64,000 nt of DNA from Solwaraspora sp. WMMD406. Its GTDB lineage: Bacteria > Actinomycetota > Actinomycetes > Mycobacteriales > Micromonosporaceae. Of the stretch, positions 1 through 8,747 are shown piece by piece. Positions within the stretch are counted from its first letter, which is position 1; every line of letters begins with the position of its first letter. A program made the translations under genes and the position numbers. A model generated the notes under the pieces. The model saw nothing but the letters and a program-made list of their open reading frames with translations. It was not told where the DNA came from and did not search any database. The stretch lies in assembly GCF_029626025.1 (NCBI RefSeq), contig NZ_JARUBF010000001.1, positions 4,620,001 to 4,684,000 on the forward strand, given 5' to 3'.

Positions 1-110
1 CGGCATCGGCATCGGCATCGAAATGTATCGGCAACACCATGCGCGCCAGACGGCAACAGACCGCACACAGTATCGACCTTCACCAATCAATGAAGATCCT
101 GGAGGTCACC

Positions 111-1715
111 GTGTCGGAGTCCGTACCCAGTGTCAGTCGACGCCGGTTCCTGCAGTCGGTCGGCGTCAGCGGTGGCGCCGGTGCGCTGTTCGCGACGATG
201 GGCGCGCTCGGCTTGGCGCCGACCGCGACGGCCGCGGTCCCGGCTTTCGCTCCCCCTCGGGCCGGGGATCTCCAGGTGACCGGTCGATCGGCAGGCCGGG
301 TGGTCGTCCTAGGCGCGGGCATCGCCGGCCTGACCGCCGCGTACGAGTTGGGCAAGGCCGGCTACCAGTGCACCGTGCTGGAGGCGCGGGACCTCGCCGG
401 CGGTCGCAGCCTCACCGTGCGGCACGGTACCTCCGAGACCGACCTCGACAGCAACGTCCAGCGCGCCGACTACCAACCGGGGACGTACTTCAACGCCGGA
501 CCGGCCCGGATCGCGCAATGGATGGTCACGATGGACTACTGCCGGGAACTCGGGGTACCGGTGGAGGTCTTCACCAACGCGAACGCCAACGCGCTGATCT
601 ACAACGAGAACAGCGGGATGCCGCCGGAGTCAGCCGTCCGCTACCGGACGGCGAAGGCCGACATGTACGGCTACGTCGCGGAGTTGCTCGCCAAAGCCAC
701 CGACCAGGGTGCCCTCGACGACGCGTTGACCAGCACGGACAAGGACCGACTGCTGAGCTTCCTGCAGAGCTTCGGCGCGATCGGCGGGCGAAGCTCCGGC
801 TGGGCGTACGGGGGCACCACCCGGCGGGGATACCTGAGCGACCCGGGGGCGGGCAACGACGCCGGCGTACCGCTCGGCGCGCCGCCGCCCTTGTCGGAGG
901 TCTTCGCCAGCAACGTCGGCCGCTACTTCAGTTTCGAACTCGGTTACGACCAGGCGATGTTGATGTTCCAACCGGTAGGCGGGATGGACCGTATCGTCGC
1001 CGCCCTGGTCCGGGCGATCGGACCAGCCTCGGTACGGACCGGTGCCGAGGTGACCGAGTTGGTCGACGGCGTCAACGGGGTGACGGTCACCTACCGGCGC
1101 GGTGGCCGGCTGCGGCGGATCGAGGCCGATTTCTGCGTAGCGGCGCTGCCGCCGCACCTGATGGCACGGGTCACACACAACCTCGGTGCTTCCGTACAGG
1201 ACGCGTTGGGGCGGTTTCCGGCGTCACCCGCCGGCAAGATCGGCATCGAGTACCGCAGCCGATGGTGGGAACGCGACCTGCGGATCTACGGCGGCATCAC
1301 GGAGACCGATCTGGACCTGGCGCACATCTGGTACCCGTCGCACGACTTCCATGCCGAGCGTGGCCTGATCGTCGGCTACTACAACACCGGGTCGGCGGCG
1401 CGTACGTACGGCTCGCTGACCCCGGCTCAGCGGCACGAGCGCGCGATCGACCAAGGAATGAAGATTCACGGTGAGCGATACCGTACGGAGGCCGGCGCCT
1501 CGTTCTCCGTCGCCTGGCACAGGGTCCGCCACCTGGAGGGGGCCTGGGTCTCCGCCCCGTACGGAACGGCCGCCTACGACCTGCTGCTGCGGCCGGCCGG
1601 CCGGGTCTACTTCGCCGGCGACTGGTTGAGCCGGACCGTGGCCTGGCAGCACGGCGCGTTCCTGTCCGCCCGTTCGGTGGTGACCGCGATCCATTCCCGG
1701 GTGCTGACCGGCTGA
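111..1715 (+). CDS. Exported flavin-dependent amine oxidase (Tat signal)
   Basis: FAD-dependent amine oxidase of the flavin monoamine/L-amino acid oxidase family, 534 residues, predicted to oxidise an amine or amino acid outside the membrane. The start is taken as GTG at 111 because GGAGG lies at 101-105; upstream in-frame ATGs at 39 and 90 lack one. Residues 9-13 (SRRRF) followed by a hydrophobic stretch to about 42 form a Tat signal, as expected for a protein exported with its cofactor. The dinucleotide-binding GAGIAG is at 68-73 with the ribose-binding E91 and then GGRS at 97-100. The C-terminal FAGDW and HGAFLSA segment is the usual FAD-binding end of the family. The substrate cannot be read from sequence. 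It stands alone, followed by a short tandem repeat. Confidence 0.85.
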   Translation: MSESVPSVSRRRFLQSVGVSGGAGALFATMGALGLAPTATAAVPAFAPPRAGDLQVTGRSAGRVVVLGAGIAGLTAAYELGKAGYQCTVLEARDLAGGRSLTVRHGTSETDLDSNVQRADYQPGTYFNAGPARIAQWMVTMDYCRELGVPVEVFTNANANALIYNENSGMPPESAVRYRTAKADMYGYVAELLAKATDQGALDDALTSTDKDRLLSFLQSFGAIGGRSSGWAYGGTTRRGYLSDPGAGNDAGVPLGAPPPLSEVFASNVGRYFSFELGYDQAMLMFQPVGGMDRIVAALVRAIGPASVRTGAEVTELVDGVNGVTVTYRRGGRLRRIEADFCVAALPPHLMARVTHNLGASVQDALGRFPASPAGKIGIEYRSRWWERDLRIYGGITETDLDLAHIWYPSHDFHAERGLIVGYYNTGSAARTYGSLTPAQRHERAIDQGMKIHGERYRTEAGASFSVAWHRVRHLEGAWVSAPYGTAAYDLLLRPAGRVYFAGDWLSRTVAWQHGAFLSARSVVTAIHSRVLTG

Positions 1716-1720
1716 GTCCG

Positions 1721-1772
1721 GACCTACCGGCGCGACCTACCGACGCGACCTACCGACGCGACCTACCGGCGC
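1721..1772. repeat. 13-nt tandem repeat, four copies
   Basis: Four head-to-tail copies of GACCTACCGRCGC directly follow the amine oxidase stop; copies 1 and 4 have G and copies 2 and 3 have A at position 10. The rest of the 1716-1924 gap shows no gene. Confidence 0.85.
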
Positions 1773-1924
1773 GGGCCGAGCGTCCCATCGCCGTCGGGCC
1801 GGCCGGCCCTGCCGCCGGATCGTCGACGGCGATGTACTGGCGATATCAGACGAGCGGACGACCAGACGGACGAGCGGGTGCGGTGGGTGAACCAGCCGGC
1901 ACCGGGTCGGGAGGGAGAACGACG

Positions 1925-2377
1925 ATGGACGTCATGCTGAGCGCGCCAACGCGGCCGGACCAGCCGCTGGCGAACGGTGCCGCGATGACGGTGCGTCACG
2001 TGGCCGGGGAGGCTTACGCCGTCGACGTCCGCGGCCACCGGATCGTGGTGGACCAACCGCACGGCGGTGGGGGCGCGGGCGAGGCACCGACCCCGGTCGA
2101 GTTGTTCGTGGCCAGCCTCGCCTCCTGCGTCGCCTTCTACGCCGGGCGGTACCTGACCCGGCACGGGTGGTCCCGGGAAGGGCTGACGGTCTCGGCCCGG
2201 TACGTGATGGCCACCGACCGGCCGGCGCGTGTCACGGCGGTACGGATCGACATCGGGCTACCACCGGATCTGCCGGCCGGTCGGCGGGCCGCGCTGCGGG
2301 CCGTGGCCGCGCACTGCACGATGCACAACACGATGGCCGACGCGCCTCGGGTGGACATCGAACTCGAGCCGAGCTGA
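1925..2377 (+). CDS. OsmC-like protein
   Basis: OsmC/Ohr-fold protein of 150 residues. The family reduces organic hydroperoxides with two cysteines or carries out related thiol chemistry. The sequence shows the family core: TPVELFVASLASCVAFYAG (first cysteine in the helix-1 motif) and HCTMHNT (second cysteine). ATG 1925 is chosen over the longer frame because the purine-rich GGGAGGGAGA lies at 1910-1919. The first cysteine sits in the ASC context of OsmC-like proteins rather than of true Ohr. It is transcribed in the same direction as the ArsR-type regulator 170 bp downstream, so the two could belong to one stress response; that is inference from position only. Confidence 0.85.
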   Translation: MDVMLSAPTRPDQPLANGAAMTVRHVAGEAYAVDVRGHRIVVDQPHGGGGAGEAPTPVELFVASLASCVAFYAGRYLTRHGWSREGLTVSARYVMATDRPARVTAVRIDIGLPPDLPAGRRAALRAVAAHCTMHNTMADAPRVDIELEPS

Positions 2378-2411
2378 CGGGTACCCGTATGGTCGGCTCG
2401 ACGGGACAGCC

Positions 2412-2449
2412 GTACGGTCGCGGCGTGCCCGTACGGTCGCGGCGTGCCC
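2412..2449. repeat. 19-nt direct repeat upstream of the ArsR gene
   Basis: Two perfect copies of GTACGGTCGCGGCGTGCCC (2412-2430, 2431-2449) plus a partial third copy, about 100 bp upstream of the ArsR-type start. This could be a binding region or just a slippage repeat. Confidence 0.8.
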
Positions 2450-2546
2450 GTGCGGTGGCACCGCCGCGCGGTTTGGACCTGGTCGTCGCCGGCCCGGTCC
2501 CGCTGGCCGCTTGCGGCGTGTTTCGACCGATGTCAAGGTTGGCGTC

Positions 2547-2903
2547 ATGGAGCAGACGCTGTCGCGGCCGGTTGACGGCGCACGGGCGGGGTGGGACACG
2601 CCGCTGCTGTCGGCCGCGCTGCCGGTGGAGGCCGCCGGTGGGTTCGCTCGCGCGTTCAAGGCCCTGTCGGATCCGGTACGCCTTCGGCTGCTGTCGTTGA
2701 TCGCGTCCGCTCCCGCCGAGGTCTGCGTCTGTGATCTCACGACCGCGTTCGATCTGACCGGACCCACCATCTCGCATCACCTGCGGGTGTTGCGCGAGGC
2801 GGGGCTGGTCGACTGCGAACGGAGGGGTACCTGGGTCTACTACTGGCCCTGTCCGCAGGCGATCGGGCGATTGTCCGTCCTGCTGGCCGCGCCAGGCGGG
2901 TGA
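2547..2903 (+). CDS. ArsR-family metalloregulator
   Basis: Winged-helix repressor of the ArsR/SmtB family, 118 residues. The helix-turn-helix includes TISHHLRVLREAGLV and the wing RRGTWVYYW. Ahead of it is EVCVCDL, which matches the arsenite-binding CVCDL motif of ArsR type 1, where two closely spaced cysteines in the alpha3 helix bind As(III) or Sb(III). ATG 2547 is chosen as it begins a normal-length ArsR protein; no strong ribosome-binding site is visible and VGV codons just upstream leave the exact start open. No arsenic resistance gene is adjacent, so its targets may be elsewhere, or it may regulate the OsmC-like gene. Confidence 0.85.
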   Translation: MEQTLSRPVDGARAGWDTPLLSAALPVEAAGGFARAFKALSDPVRLRLLSLIASAPAEVCVCDLTTAFDLTGPTISHHLRVLREAGLVDCERRGTWVYYWPCPQAIGRLSVLLAAPGG

Positions 2904-2985
2904 TCATCCGTACGACGGGAACCGGTCGCCCCTCGGTTGATCACCACGTCGTGCCGGGTGCACCAGACTGTGGCAGGGTGTCACC

Positions 2986-4026
2986 GTGGCGATGACACCC
3001 GTGAGCCCGGCTGCCCGCGGAGCGCACCGGGCGGTACGGATCGAGGATGCCATCCATGCCCTGTTGGAACGGCGGTTGCGACGTCGGGGTTGGGACCTGA
3101 CGCTGATTCCGTACACCGGCTATGGCGCGCCGGGTTGGGTCCGGGTGATGGCCCGGGTGCTGCTCGGCCGGCCGGATCCGGCGTTCCGCCGGGCGAAGAA
3201 GGTGCGTGGCTGGCGCAGCTTCGCCACCCTGCCGGTCAAGCACGCGACCGTGATCATCGAGGCGGGCGGAAAGCGACACGAGGTACAGGCCGACCGTGGC
3301 GGTTTCGTCGACACGGTGGTGCCGGCCGACCTTGCGCCTGGTTGGACCTCGGTGCGGTTGCACAGCGGCGACTCGGAGCCGGTGGAGGCACCGGTGCGGA
3401 TCGTCGATCCCCAGGTCCGTTTCGGGATCATCTCCGACATCGACGACACCGTGATGGTCACCGCGTTGCCCCGGCCGATGTTGGCGGCCTGGAACACCTT
3501 CGTGCTGGACGAACACGCCCGGGCCTCGGTGGCCGGAATGGCGGTGCTCTACGAACGACTGGTCACCGCGCATCCGGGTGCGCCGGTGCTTTACCTGTCG
3601 ACGGGAGCGTGGAACGTCGCGCCGACGTTGCGGCGATTCCTGTCCCGCCATCTGTACCCGGCGGGTCCGTTGCTGCTCACCGACTGGGGGCCGACCGCGG
3701 AGCGTTGGTTCCGCAGCGGCCGGGAGCACAAGCGGGCGAGCCTGGCCCGGCTGGCCGGCGAGTTTCCGCAGGTACGGTGGCTCCTGGTCGGTGACGACGG
3801 TCAGCACGACCAGGAGATCTACGCCGAGTTCGCCGCCGAGCATCCGGACAGCGTCGCGGCGGTGGCGATCCGGCGGCTCTCCCCCACCCAGGCGGTTCTG
3901 GCCGGTAACCTGCCCGCTCCGGCGGGAGAGACGTCGCGGGCCGCTGGACCCGGGGGGCGTCGTTGGTTGTCCGCGCCGGACGGGGCTGGTCTGGCGCACC
4001 TGTTGCGCGAGGCGAAACTGCTGTGA
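2986..4026 (+). CDS. App1-like phosphatidate phosphatase domain protein
   Basis: 346-residue protein with the App1/DUF2183 haloacid-dehalogenase-type catalytic domain, known from yeast App1 (a Mg-dependent phosphatidate phosphatase). The HAD nucleophile motif DIDDT is at residues 151-155, followed by LSTGAWN (motif II region), a lysine in REHKR and the acidic LVGDDGQHD (motif IV). The N-terminal 140 residues form the usual beta-rich region of bacterial members. The start is GTG 2986 with a GGCAGGG element upstream; ATG 2992 is an equal alternative. Bacterial function is not well established; lipid phosphate hydrolysis is inferred from the family. Confidence 0.8.
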   Translation: MAMTPVSPAARGAHRAVRIEDAIHALLERRLRRRGWDLTLIPYTGYGAPGWVRVMARVLLGRPDPAFRRAKKVRGWRSFATLPVKHATVIIEAGGKRHEVQADRGGFVDTVVPADLAPGWTSVRLHSGDSEPVEAPVRIVDPQVRFGIISDIDDTVMVTALPRPMLAAWNTFVLDEHARASVAGMAVLYERLVTAHPGAPVLYLSTGAWNVAPTLRRFLSRHLYPAGPLLLTDWGPTAERWFRSGREHKRASLARLAGEFPQVRWLLVGDDGQHDQEIYAEFAAEHPDSVAAVAIRRLSPTQAVLAGNLPAPAGETSRAAGPGGRRWLSAPDGAGLAHLLREAKLL

Positions 4027-4066
4027 CCGTGGCGCCCGGTGCGTCCCCGCCGGGGGGCGGTGGGCG

Positions 4067-4225
4067 TCACCGTGGTGGAACGGCTTCGGCGTGGCGTTGG
4101 CGCAGTCGGTCGCGGATCTCCTCCGGCGTGTAGGCGCGACGGCGGCGTTCCGCCCGGACGACGACCGCTCCGGTCGCGGCCACTCCGACGAACGCGGCCA
4201 GGCCCATTACCTTCCACCATCGCAT
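4067..4225 (-). CDS. Small membrane protein, 52 residues
   Basis: A 52-residue protein with one N-terminal transmembrane helix (about residues 6-24, GLAAFVGVAATGAVVV), a basic cluster RAERRRR and a charged cytoplasmic tail containing YTPEEIRDRLRQRHAEA. Proteins of this shape are common conserved small actinobacterial membrane proteins of unknown role. Codon use fits a real gene. ATG 4225 lies 6 bases after the minus-strand hexamer TACCCT, so the transcript is probably leaderless. It is divergent from the gene at 4244, with only 18 bp between the starts. Confidence 0.7.
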   Translation of the reverse strand: MRWWKVMGLAAFVGVAATGAVVVRAERRRRAYTPEEIRDRLRQRHAEAVPPR

Positions 4226-4230
4226 CGGCC

Positions 4231-4237
4231 TAGGGTA
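4231..4237. promoter_or_regulatory. Shared overlapping -10 elements for divergent leaderless genes
   Basis: The heptamer TAGGGTA reads TAGGGT on the plus strand (7 nt before GTG 4244) and TACCCT on the minus strand (6 nt before ATG 4225). Both match the actinobacterial TANNNT -10 at leaderless spacing, so one short sequence may serve both directions. No ribosome-binding site is seen for either gene. Confidence 0.55.
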
Positions 4238-4243
4238 GTCCAG

Positions 4244-5104
4244 GTGACCGCCGACCCGCTCCGCCTCGATGCCGCGGTTGATCTGACCCGTACCGGCGAT
4301 CTCTGGCTGTTCCGTGGTCGCTCGGTGCCGGACCGCGCGATCCAGTTGACGACGAACAGTCCGGTGAACCATGTCGGGATGGCGGTGGTGATCGACGACC
4401 TGCCGCCCCTGTTGTGGCACGCCGAACTGGGTCGTTCGCTACCGGACATGTGGTCGGGAACCCACCACCGTGGGGTGCAGTTGCACGATCTACGCGACGC
4501 GGTGACGGTGTGGGCCCGGCGGTACGGGCAACGCGGCTGGTTGCGGCAGCTCGATCCGCCAGCGGACGCGCGGATGGAGGACGCGGTGCTGCGGACCATC
4601 GCCCGCCTGGACGGCACGCCGTTTCCGTCGACCGCCCAGCTGGCGTGGCGGTGGCTACGCGGCCGGACTCCGTCCCGCTCGCGTACCGCCCGATTGCCGG
4701 GTTTGCCAGATCTGCCAGGCTTGCGGAATCTCACCGCGATGGCGGGGCTTCGTTCCGTACGCCGGGCGCCCGACCGACCGGGCGGGTGGCCCACCGGGAG
4801 ACGGGCGTCGGAGCACGGCGCGGACCGGTCCGACCAGGACGTGCGCGCAGCCGGGTTGGTGGGGACCGGGCTGGGTGCGGATCTGGAGAGTGTGTACTGC
4901 GCCGAGGTGGTAGCGCTCACCTACGAGGCCATGGGGCTGCTTCCGACGGGACGTCGGACCAACTGGTACGACCCGGGCCGGTTCTGGAGTGGCGACGATC
5001 TGCGCCTACGCGGTGGTGCGCGGCTCGGTGCCGAGATCGCGGTCCAGGTGTCGCCGGAGGATTCCGCCGGTCGCCGAGGCAGCCCCCCGGATCGCTCGGG
5101 GTGA
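4244..5104 (+). CDS. Hypothetical protein, possible NlpC/P60-fold (permuted papain-like)
   Basis: 286-residue protein. The N-terminal part has GDLWLFRGRSVPDRAIQ, then NHVGMAV with a histidine and LLWHAE, and near the C-terminus VYCAEVVALTYEAMGLL with a cysteine. A conserved Asn-His early and a Cys-Ala-Glu late resembles the permuted NlpC/P60 (YiiX/YebB) arrangement, in which the catalytic histidine precedes the cysteine. The middle, about residues 140-200, is low-complexity and arginine-rich. Start GTG 4244 follows the -10 TAGGGT by 7 nt, suggesting leaderless translation. Function is not known; a cysteine hydrolase acting on lipid or cell wall is a guess from the fold. Confidence 0.65.
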   Translation: MTADPLRLDAAVDLTRTGDLWLFRGRSVPDRAIQLTTNSPVNHVGMAVVIDDLPPLLWHAELGRSLPDMWSGTHHRGVQLHDLRDAVTVWARRYGQRGWLRQLDPPADARMEDAVLRTIARLDGTPFPSTAQLAWRWLRGRTPSRSRTARLPGLPDLPGLRNLTAMAGLRSVRRAPDRPGGWPTGRRASEHGADRSDQDVRAAGLVGTGLGADLESVYCAEVVALTYEAMGLLPTGRRTNWYDPGRFWSGDDLRLRGGARLGAEIAVQVSPEDSAGRRGSPPDRSG

Positions 5105-5126
5105 CGGTCGGCGGCCTACGGAGCGA

Positions 5127-6047
5127 TCAGGTGGGTTTCCGACCACCTGGCAGTGTCGTCGCCGGGTCCGTCGAGTCGGTGGCGGCGACGCACTCGTGGC
5201 GTAGTTCGCCCAGCTGACTGATTCGCGTCCGCAGGACGTCACCCGGGCTGAGATAGCGAGCCGGTGACCGGCCGAAACCCACTCCGGGTGGAGTGCCCGT
5301 GAAGATCAAATCACCTGGATACAGTGGACATACCGCAGACAGGTAGCTGATCAGCACCGGCACCGGGAAGACCATGTCCCGGCTACGGCCGTGCTGCACC
5401 ACCTCGCCGTTGATCAGGCAGGACAGTTCCAGATCGTCGCGATCGGTCACCTCGTCCGGCGTGGTCAGCACCGGCCCGATCGGGCCGTAGCCGGCGAACG
5501 ACTTGGCCAGGCTGAACTGCGGTGGTACGCCGCGCATCTGCAACGCCCGGTCGGACAGGTCCTGGCCGACGGTCAGTCCGGCCACATGGTCCCACGCCCG
5601 GTCGACGGTGACCCGCGACGCGGTGACCCCGATCACGACCACGAGTTCGACCTCCCAGTCGACGGTGTCGCTGGAGAGCGTGATCGGGCCGGTCGGGCCG
5701 GTCAGGCACGAGGCGAACTTGGTGAAGATCATCGGCTGGGCGGGCTGGGTGAACCCGGACTCGGCGCTGTGATCGACGTAGTTGAGGCCAACCGCGAAGA
5801 TCTGCCGGGGTCGAGGAACCACCGGCCCGAGCGCCTTCGGGTCGAGGTGACCGTTTGACGACGGGGCGACCTCGCCCGGATCACCGACGCGCAGTCCCAG
5901 GTCGTCGGCCCACCGCCGGAACGGTGTCCAGTCGTCGAAGATCGCCTGCGGATCCGGGCCGAACCGCCCGTCGCTGGCCGTGGCGACATCGACGACACCG
6001 CCTGGGGTGACCAGCGTCAGCCGGCCGCGCAGGTTGGCGAGTCGCAT
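5127..6047 (-). CDS. Fumarylacetoacetate hydrolase family protein
   Basis: 306-residue enzyme of the fumarylacetoacetase fold, whose members hydrolyse C-C bonds or decarboxylate beta-keto acids from aromatic breakdown using a bound divalent metal. The catalytic domain shows VGLNYVDH, then MIFTKFASCLTGPTGPI, the metal-ligand segment DWEVELVVVIG, and the C-terminal GDLIFTGTPPGVG typical of the family. The N-terminal 70 residues form the small additional domain. ATG 6047 has GGAGGAGG immediately upstream (6049-6060 region, minus strand). The substrate is undetermined; no other catabolic genes are next to it. It is convergent with the NlpC-like gene. Confidence 0.85.
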   Translation of the reverse strand: MRLANLRGRLTLVTPGGVVDVATASDGRFGPDPQAIFDDWTPFRRWADDLGLRVGDPGEVAPSSNGHLDPKALGPVVPRPRQIFAVGLNYVDHSAESGFTQPAQPMIFTKFASCLTGPTGPITLSSDTVDWEVELVVVIGVTASRVTVDRAWDHVAGLTVGQDLSDRALQMRGVPPQFSLAKSFAGYGPIGPVLTTPDEVTDRDDLELSCLINGEVVQHGRSRDMVFPVPVLISYLSAVCPLYPGDLIFTGTPPGVGFGRSPARYLSPGDVLRTRISQLGELRHECVAATDSTDPATTLPGGRKPT

Positions 6048-6243
6048 GTCGTCCTCCTCCGATGGCGGGGTCTCCGATGGCGGGATTTGACGCATCCCAC
6101 ACTGACATCTCAGACACCGTACCGATTGATCGGGATGTCCTGTGGGTTGTCGAGGCCCGCGCCACGGCGATCCGCGCGACCGAACGACCCACGATCGAAC
6201 GACCCGCGACCGAACGAGCGGGCCGGCGAGGGACAATAGGTAC

Positions 6244-6924
6244 GTGAAACCGTGGCTCCAGCTGTCCAGCTCGGACCTAGCCGATCAGCTTCCCGACGGT
6301 GAGGACCAGGAGGTGCACTTTCCGGCGGCGCTGGTCGAAGCGATCCTCAGCGAGTACACCACCCCGGGACAGACCGTCCTCGACCCGTTCGCCGGGTTCG
6401 GCACGACCCTGGTGACCGCCGAGGTCATGAATCGACGCGCGATCGGAGTCGAGCTGCTGCCCGACCGGGTCGACCTCATCCGCAGCCGACTCACCGGCGC
6501 CGGTACCGTCGAGGTGATCAACGGTGACGCCCGGAAGCTGAGCACCCTGGTCGACGGACCGGTCGATCTGTGTCTCACCTCACCGCCGTACATGGACGCG
6601 GTCGACCATCCAGAGAATCCGTTGAACGCCTACGAGACACTCGACGGCGACTACGCGACCTACCTCGACGAGATCGCCGCCGTCTTCGGCCAGGTCGCGA
6701 GCCTGCTGCGGCCAGGTGGTCACGCCATCGTCAACGTGGCGAACATGCGGGTCGACGACCGCGTCACCACACTCGCCTGGGACGTCGGCCGGGCGATATC
6801 GCGGCACCTGACGCTCCGTCAGGAGTCGTTCCTGTGCTGGGATCGGCAGCCGGAGTGGTTGACCGGCGACTACTGCCTGGTCTTTCAGCGACCGGTGGAC
6901 TCGACCGGGCACCCCTACCCGTAG
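6244..6924 (+). CDS. Orphan DNA methyltransferase (amino-methylase type)
   Basis: 226-residue S-adenosylmethionine-dependent methyltransferase. The SAM-binding motif I DPFAGFGTT is at residues 47-55 and the catalytic motif IV SPPY at 113-116, the signature of N4-cytosine and N6-adenine methylases. GVELLPD after motif I is the motif II acid. There is no room for a target-recognition domain, and no restriction endonuclease is next to it, so it is either a housekeeping methylase, a base methylase with a small recognition surface, or a TRM11-like RNA enzyme. Start GTG 6244 is the first plausible codon; upstream frames are GC-rich shadow. Divergent from the fumarylacetoacetase gene. Confidence 0.75.
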   Translation: MKPWLQLSSSDLADQLPDGEDQEVHFPAALVEAILSEYTTPGQTVLDPFAGFGTTLVTAEVMNRRAIGVELLPDRVDLIRSRLTGAGTVEVINGDARKLSTLVDGPVDLCLTSPPYMDAVDHPENPLNAYETLDGDYATYLDEIAAVFGQVASLLRPGGHAIVNVANMRVDDRVTTLAWDVGRAISRHLTLRQESFLCWDRQPEWLTGDYCLVFQRPVDSTGHPYP

Positions 6925-6987
6925 GGGTCGCGTCGGGGCTGAACCCACGTCTGGGCGGAACCCGCGCCGGGGCTGACCCGCCGCCGC

Positions 6988-8508
6988 TCAGCCTGGCCTG
7001 CCGGTCGACGGCGAGGCGCTGGCCGGGGCGTCGCCGACCGCCCGGCCGTCGCCGACCCGGCCGTCGCCGACCCGGCCGTCGCTGACCGCTCGGCCCGCGT
7101 CCTGGCCCGCGTCTTCCTCGGCGGCGTGGCCGTCGGCAGGGGTCTCCCGCGACCGGACCCGCTCGGCCGAGGCCGGGTTCGTGTCGGCGGTGGCGGTGGC
7201 GGTGGAATCGCCGGGCGTCGGGCTGGACGCGCGCATCCGTACCCCGCTGATCGCGTGATGGTCCACCGACGCGACCTCCAGGGTCCAGTTGTCGATCCGG
7301 ACCGACTCCCCCGCGGCCGTGGGAATGTGACCCAGACACGCCAGCACCAGTCCGGCCACCGTCGTGTAATCGCCGGTCGGCCGGCCGGGAAGCTCGACGC
7401 CGATGTCGATCAGATCGTGGATCGGGAAGGTGCCCGGCACCAGCAGAGCGCCGTCCTGCTCGGTACGTACGGCCCGGACGTCCCGGTCGGTCTCGTCGTA
7501 GATCTCCCCGACGATCTCTTCCAGTACGTCCTCCAGGGTCACGATGCCGTCGACGGCTCCCCGCTCGTCGACGACCAGCGCGATGTGCTGCCGCTCCGCC
7601 TTGAACTGACGCAACGCGTCGACGACCGGCAGCGACTCGGGTAACAACATCGGCGGCCGGGAGATGCCGTCGATCTGCCGGTCCGCCGGTACGCCGACGA
7701 GATCCCGCAGGTGGATGACGCCGACGGTGTCGTCGAGCATCCCGTTGCGGACCACCGGCGCCCGGGAGTGCCCCGACGTCGCCAGCACGATCCGCGCCGC
7801 CTCCGCCGAGGTCCCGCTGTCCAGGGTGAACACCTCCAACCGGGGCACGAGCACCGCCCGCAACCGCCGATCGGCGATCTCCAGGGCACCGGCGATGATG
7901 GTCTGCTGCTCGACGGTGAAGGCCCGGTGTCCGGAGACGATGTCGAGCAGTTCGTCCGGGCCGATCTCGTCCCGGGCGGCTTTGGGATCCCCACCGGTGA
8001 GGCGGACGACCAGGTCGCTGGTCGCGCCCAACGCCCAGACCGCCGGCCGGGCCAGGCTGGCCATCACGTCGAGTGGCCGGGCCACCGCCAGCGCCCACTG
8101 TTCCGCCCGCTGCATGGCGATACGTTTGGGTGCCAGCTCACCGAAGACCAGGGTGACGAAGGTCAACGCCAGGGTGATCAGGACGATCGCGACCGGCTCG
8201 GCGGCCCCGCCGAGGGCCTCCAGCAGGGGTACGAGCGGCCGGGCGAGGGCGACCGCCGCCGTCGCGGAGGCGAGGAACCCCGCCAAGGTGATCCCGATCT
8301 GGATGGTGGCCAGGAACCGGTTCGGATCCTTGGCCAGCTTCGCCAGGACACGACCGGTCCGGCGGGACCGTTCCAGACGTTGCAGTTGGCTCTCCCGCAG
8401 CGACACCAGTGCGATCTCGCTGCCGGCGAAGACCGCGTTGATCACCACCAGGATGCCGACGAGCGCCAACTGCGTCCCGTAACCCTGCACGTCCGCACCT
8501 TCCGTCAC
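6988..8508 (-). CDS. CNNM/CorC-type transporter with CBS pair
   Basis: 506-residue membrane protein of the CNNM/HlyC/CorC family, linked to magnesium and cobalt efflux. Order: four-helix DUF21 membrane domain (residues about 10-180, with FAGSEIALVSLRESQL and FGELAPKRIA), a CBS domain pair (about 200-330, VPRLEVFTLDS and VDGIVTLEDVLEEIVGEI) and a CorC/HlyC domain (about 340-430, PGTFPIHDLIDIG and GDYTTVAGLVLACLGHIP). The last 75 residues are low complexity and include VGDGR repeats from a 15-nt DNA repeat. ATG 8508 begins the first membrane helix. The C-terminal tail is unlike the conserved family end and may vary between strains. Confidence 0.88.
   Translation of the reverse strand: MTEGADVQGYGTQLALVGILVVINAVFAGSEIALVSLRESQLQRLERSRRTGRVLAKLAKDPNRFLATIQIGITLAGFLASATAAVALARPLVPLLEALGGAAEPVAIVLITLALTFVTLVFGELAPKRIAMQRAEQWALAVARPLDVMASLARPAVWALGATSDLVVRLTGGDPKAARDEIGPDELLDIVSGHRAFTVEQQTIIAGALEIADRRLRAVLVPRLEVFTLDSGTSAEAARIVLATSGHSRAPVVRNGMLDDTVGVIHLRDLVGVPADRQIDGISRPPMLLPESLPVVDALRQFKAERQHIALVVDERGAVDGIVTLEDVLEEIVGEIYDETDRDVRAVRTEQDGALLVPGTFPIHDLIDIGVELPGRPTGDYTTVAGLVLACLGHIPTAAGESVRIDNWTLEVASVDHHAISGVRMRASSPTPGDSTATATADTNPASAERVRSRETPADGHAAEEDAGQDAGRAVSDGRVGDGRVGDGRAVGDAPASASPSTGRPG
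7030..7095. repeat. 15-nt in-frame tandem repeat in the CNNM gene
   Basis: About four copies of GTCGCCGACCCGGCC (last copies diverged) inside the 3' end of the CNNM-type gene, encoding GDGRV units on the minus strand. The 15-nt period keeps the reading frame, so copy number could change without frameshift. Confidence 0.8.
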
Positions 8509-8734
8509 CGCGCCACGAAACCGGTCAGGCGACCCGACCAGCGCCCGTCAGAGGACCCACCCGGCGGGCGGTCTGTACGCCCACCCGGCATTGCCCACCC
8601 TCGCCCACGGTGAATCCTGTCATCTCGGTCGCGGCGGCGGTCAGCGACCGGGGTCGCTGCGCCAGAGCGTTCGGCGGGCGGAGTAGATCGTCGGCTGTGC
8701 CGCCCGAACATGGCGGACTGACAGGAAGGCCTCG

Positions 8735-8740
8735 TAGTGT
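8735..8740 (+). promoter_or_regulatory. Candidate -10 for leaderless sulfotransferase gene
   Basis: TAGTGT matches TANNNT and ends 7 nt before ATG 8748; no ribosome-binding site is visible, which fits a leaderless transcript. Confidence 0.4.
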
Positions 8741-8747
8741 CGGTGCG

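Noticed and set aside
23-1474. Long open frame overlapping the amine oxidase in another frame
   Set aside because: Arg/Gly/Pro-rich shadow of a high-GC gene without any motif; the amine oxidase frame has clear motifs and a ribosome-binding site.
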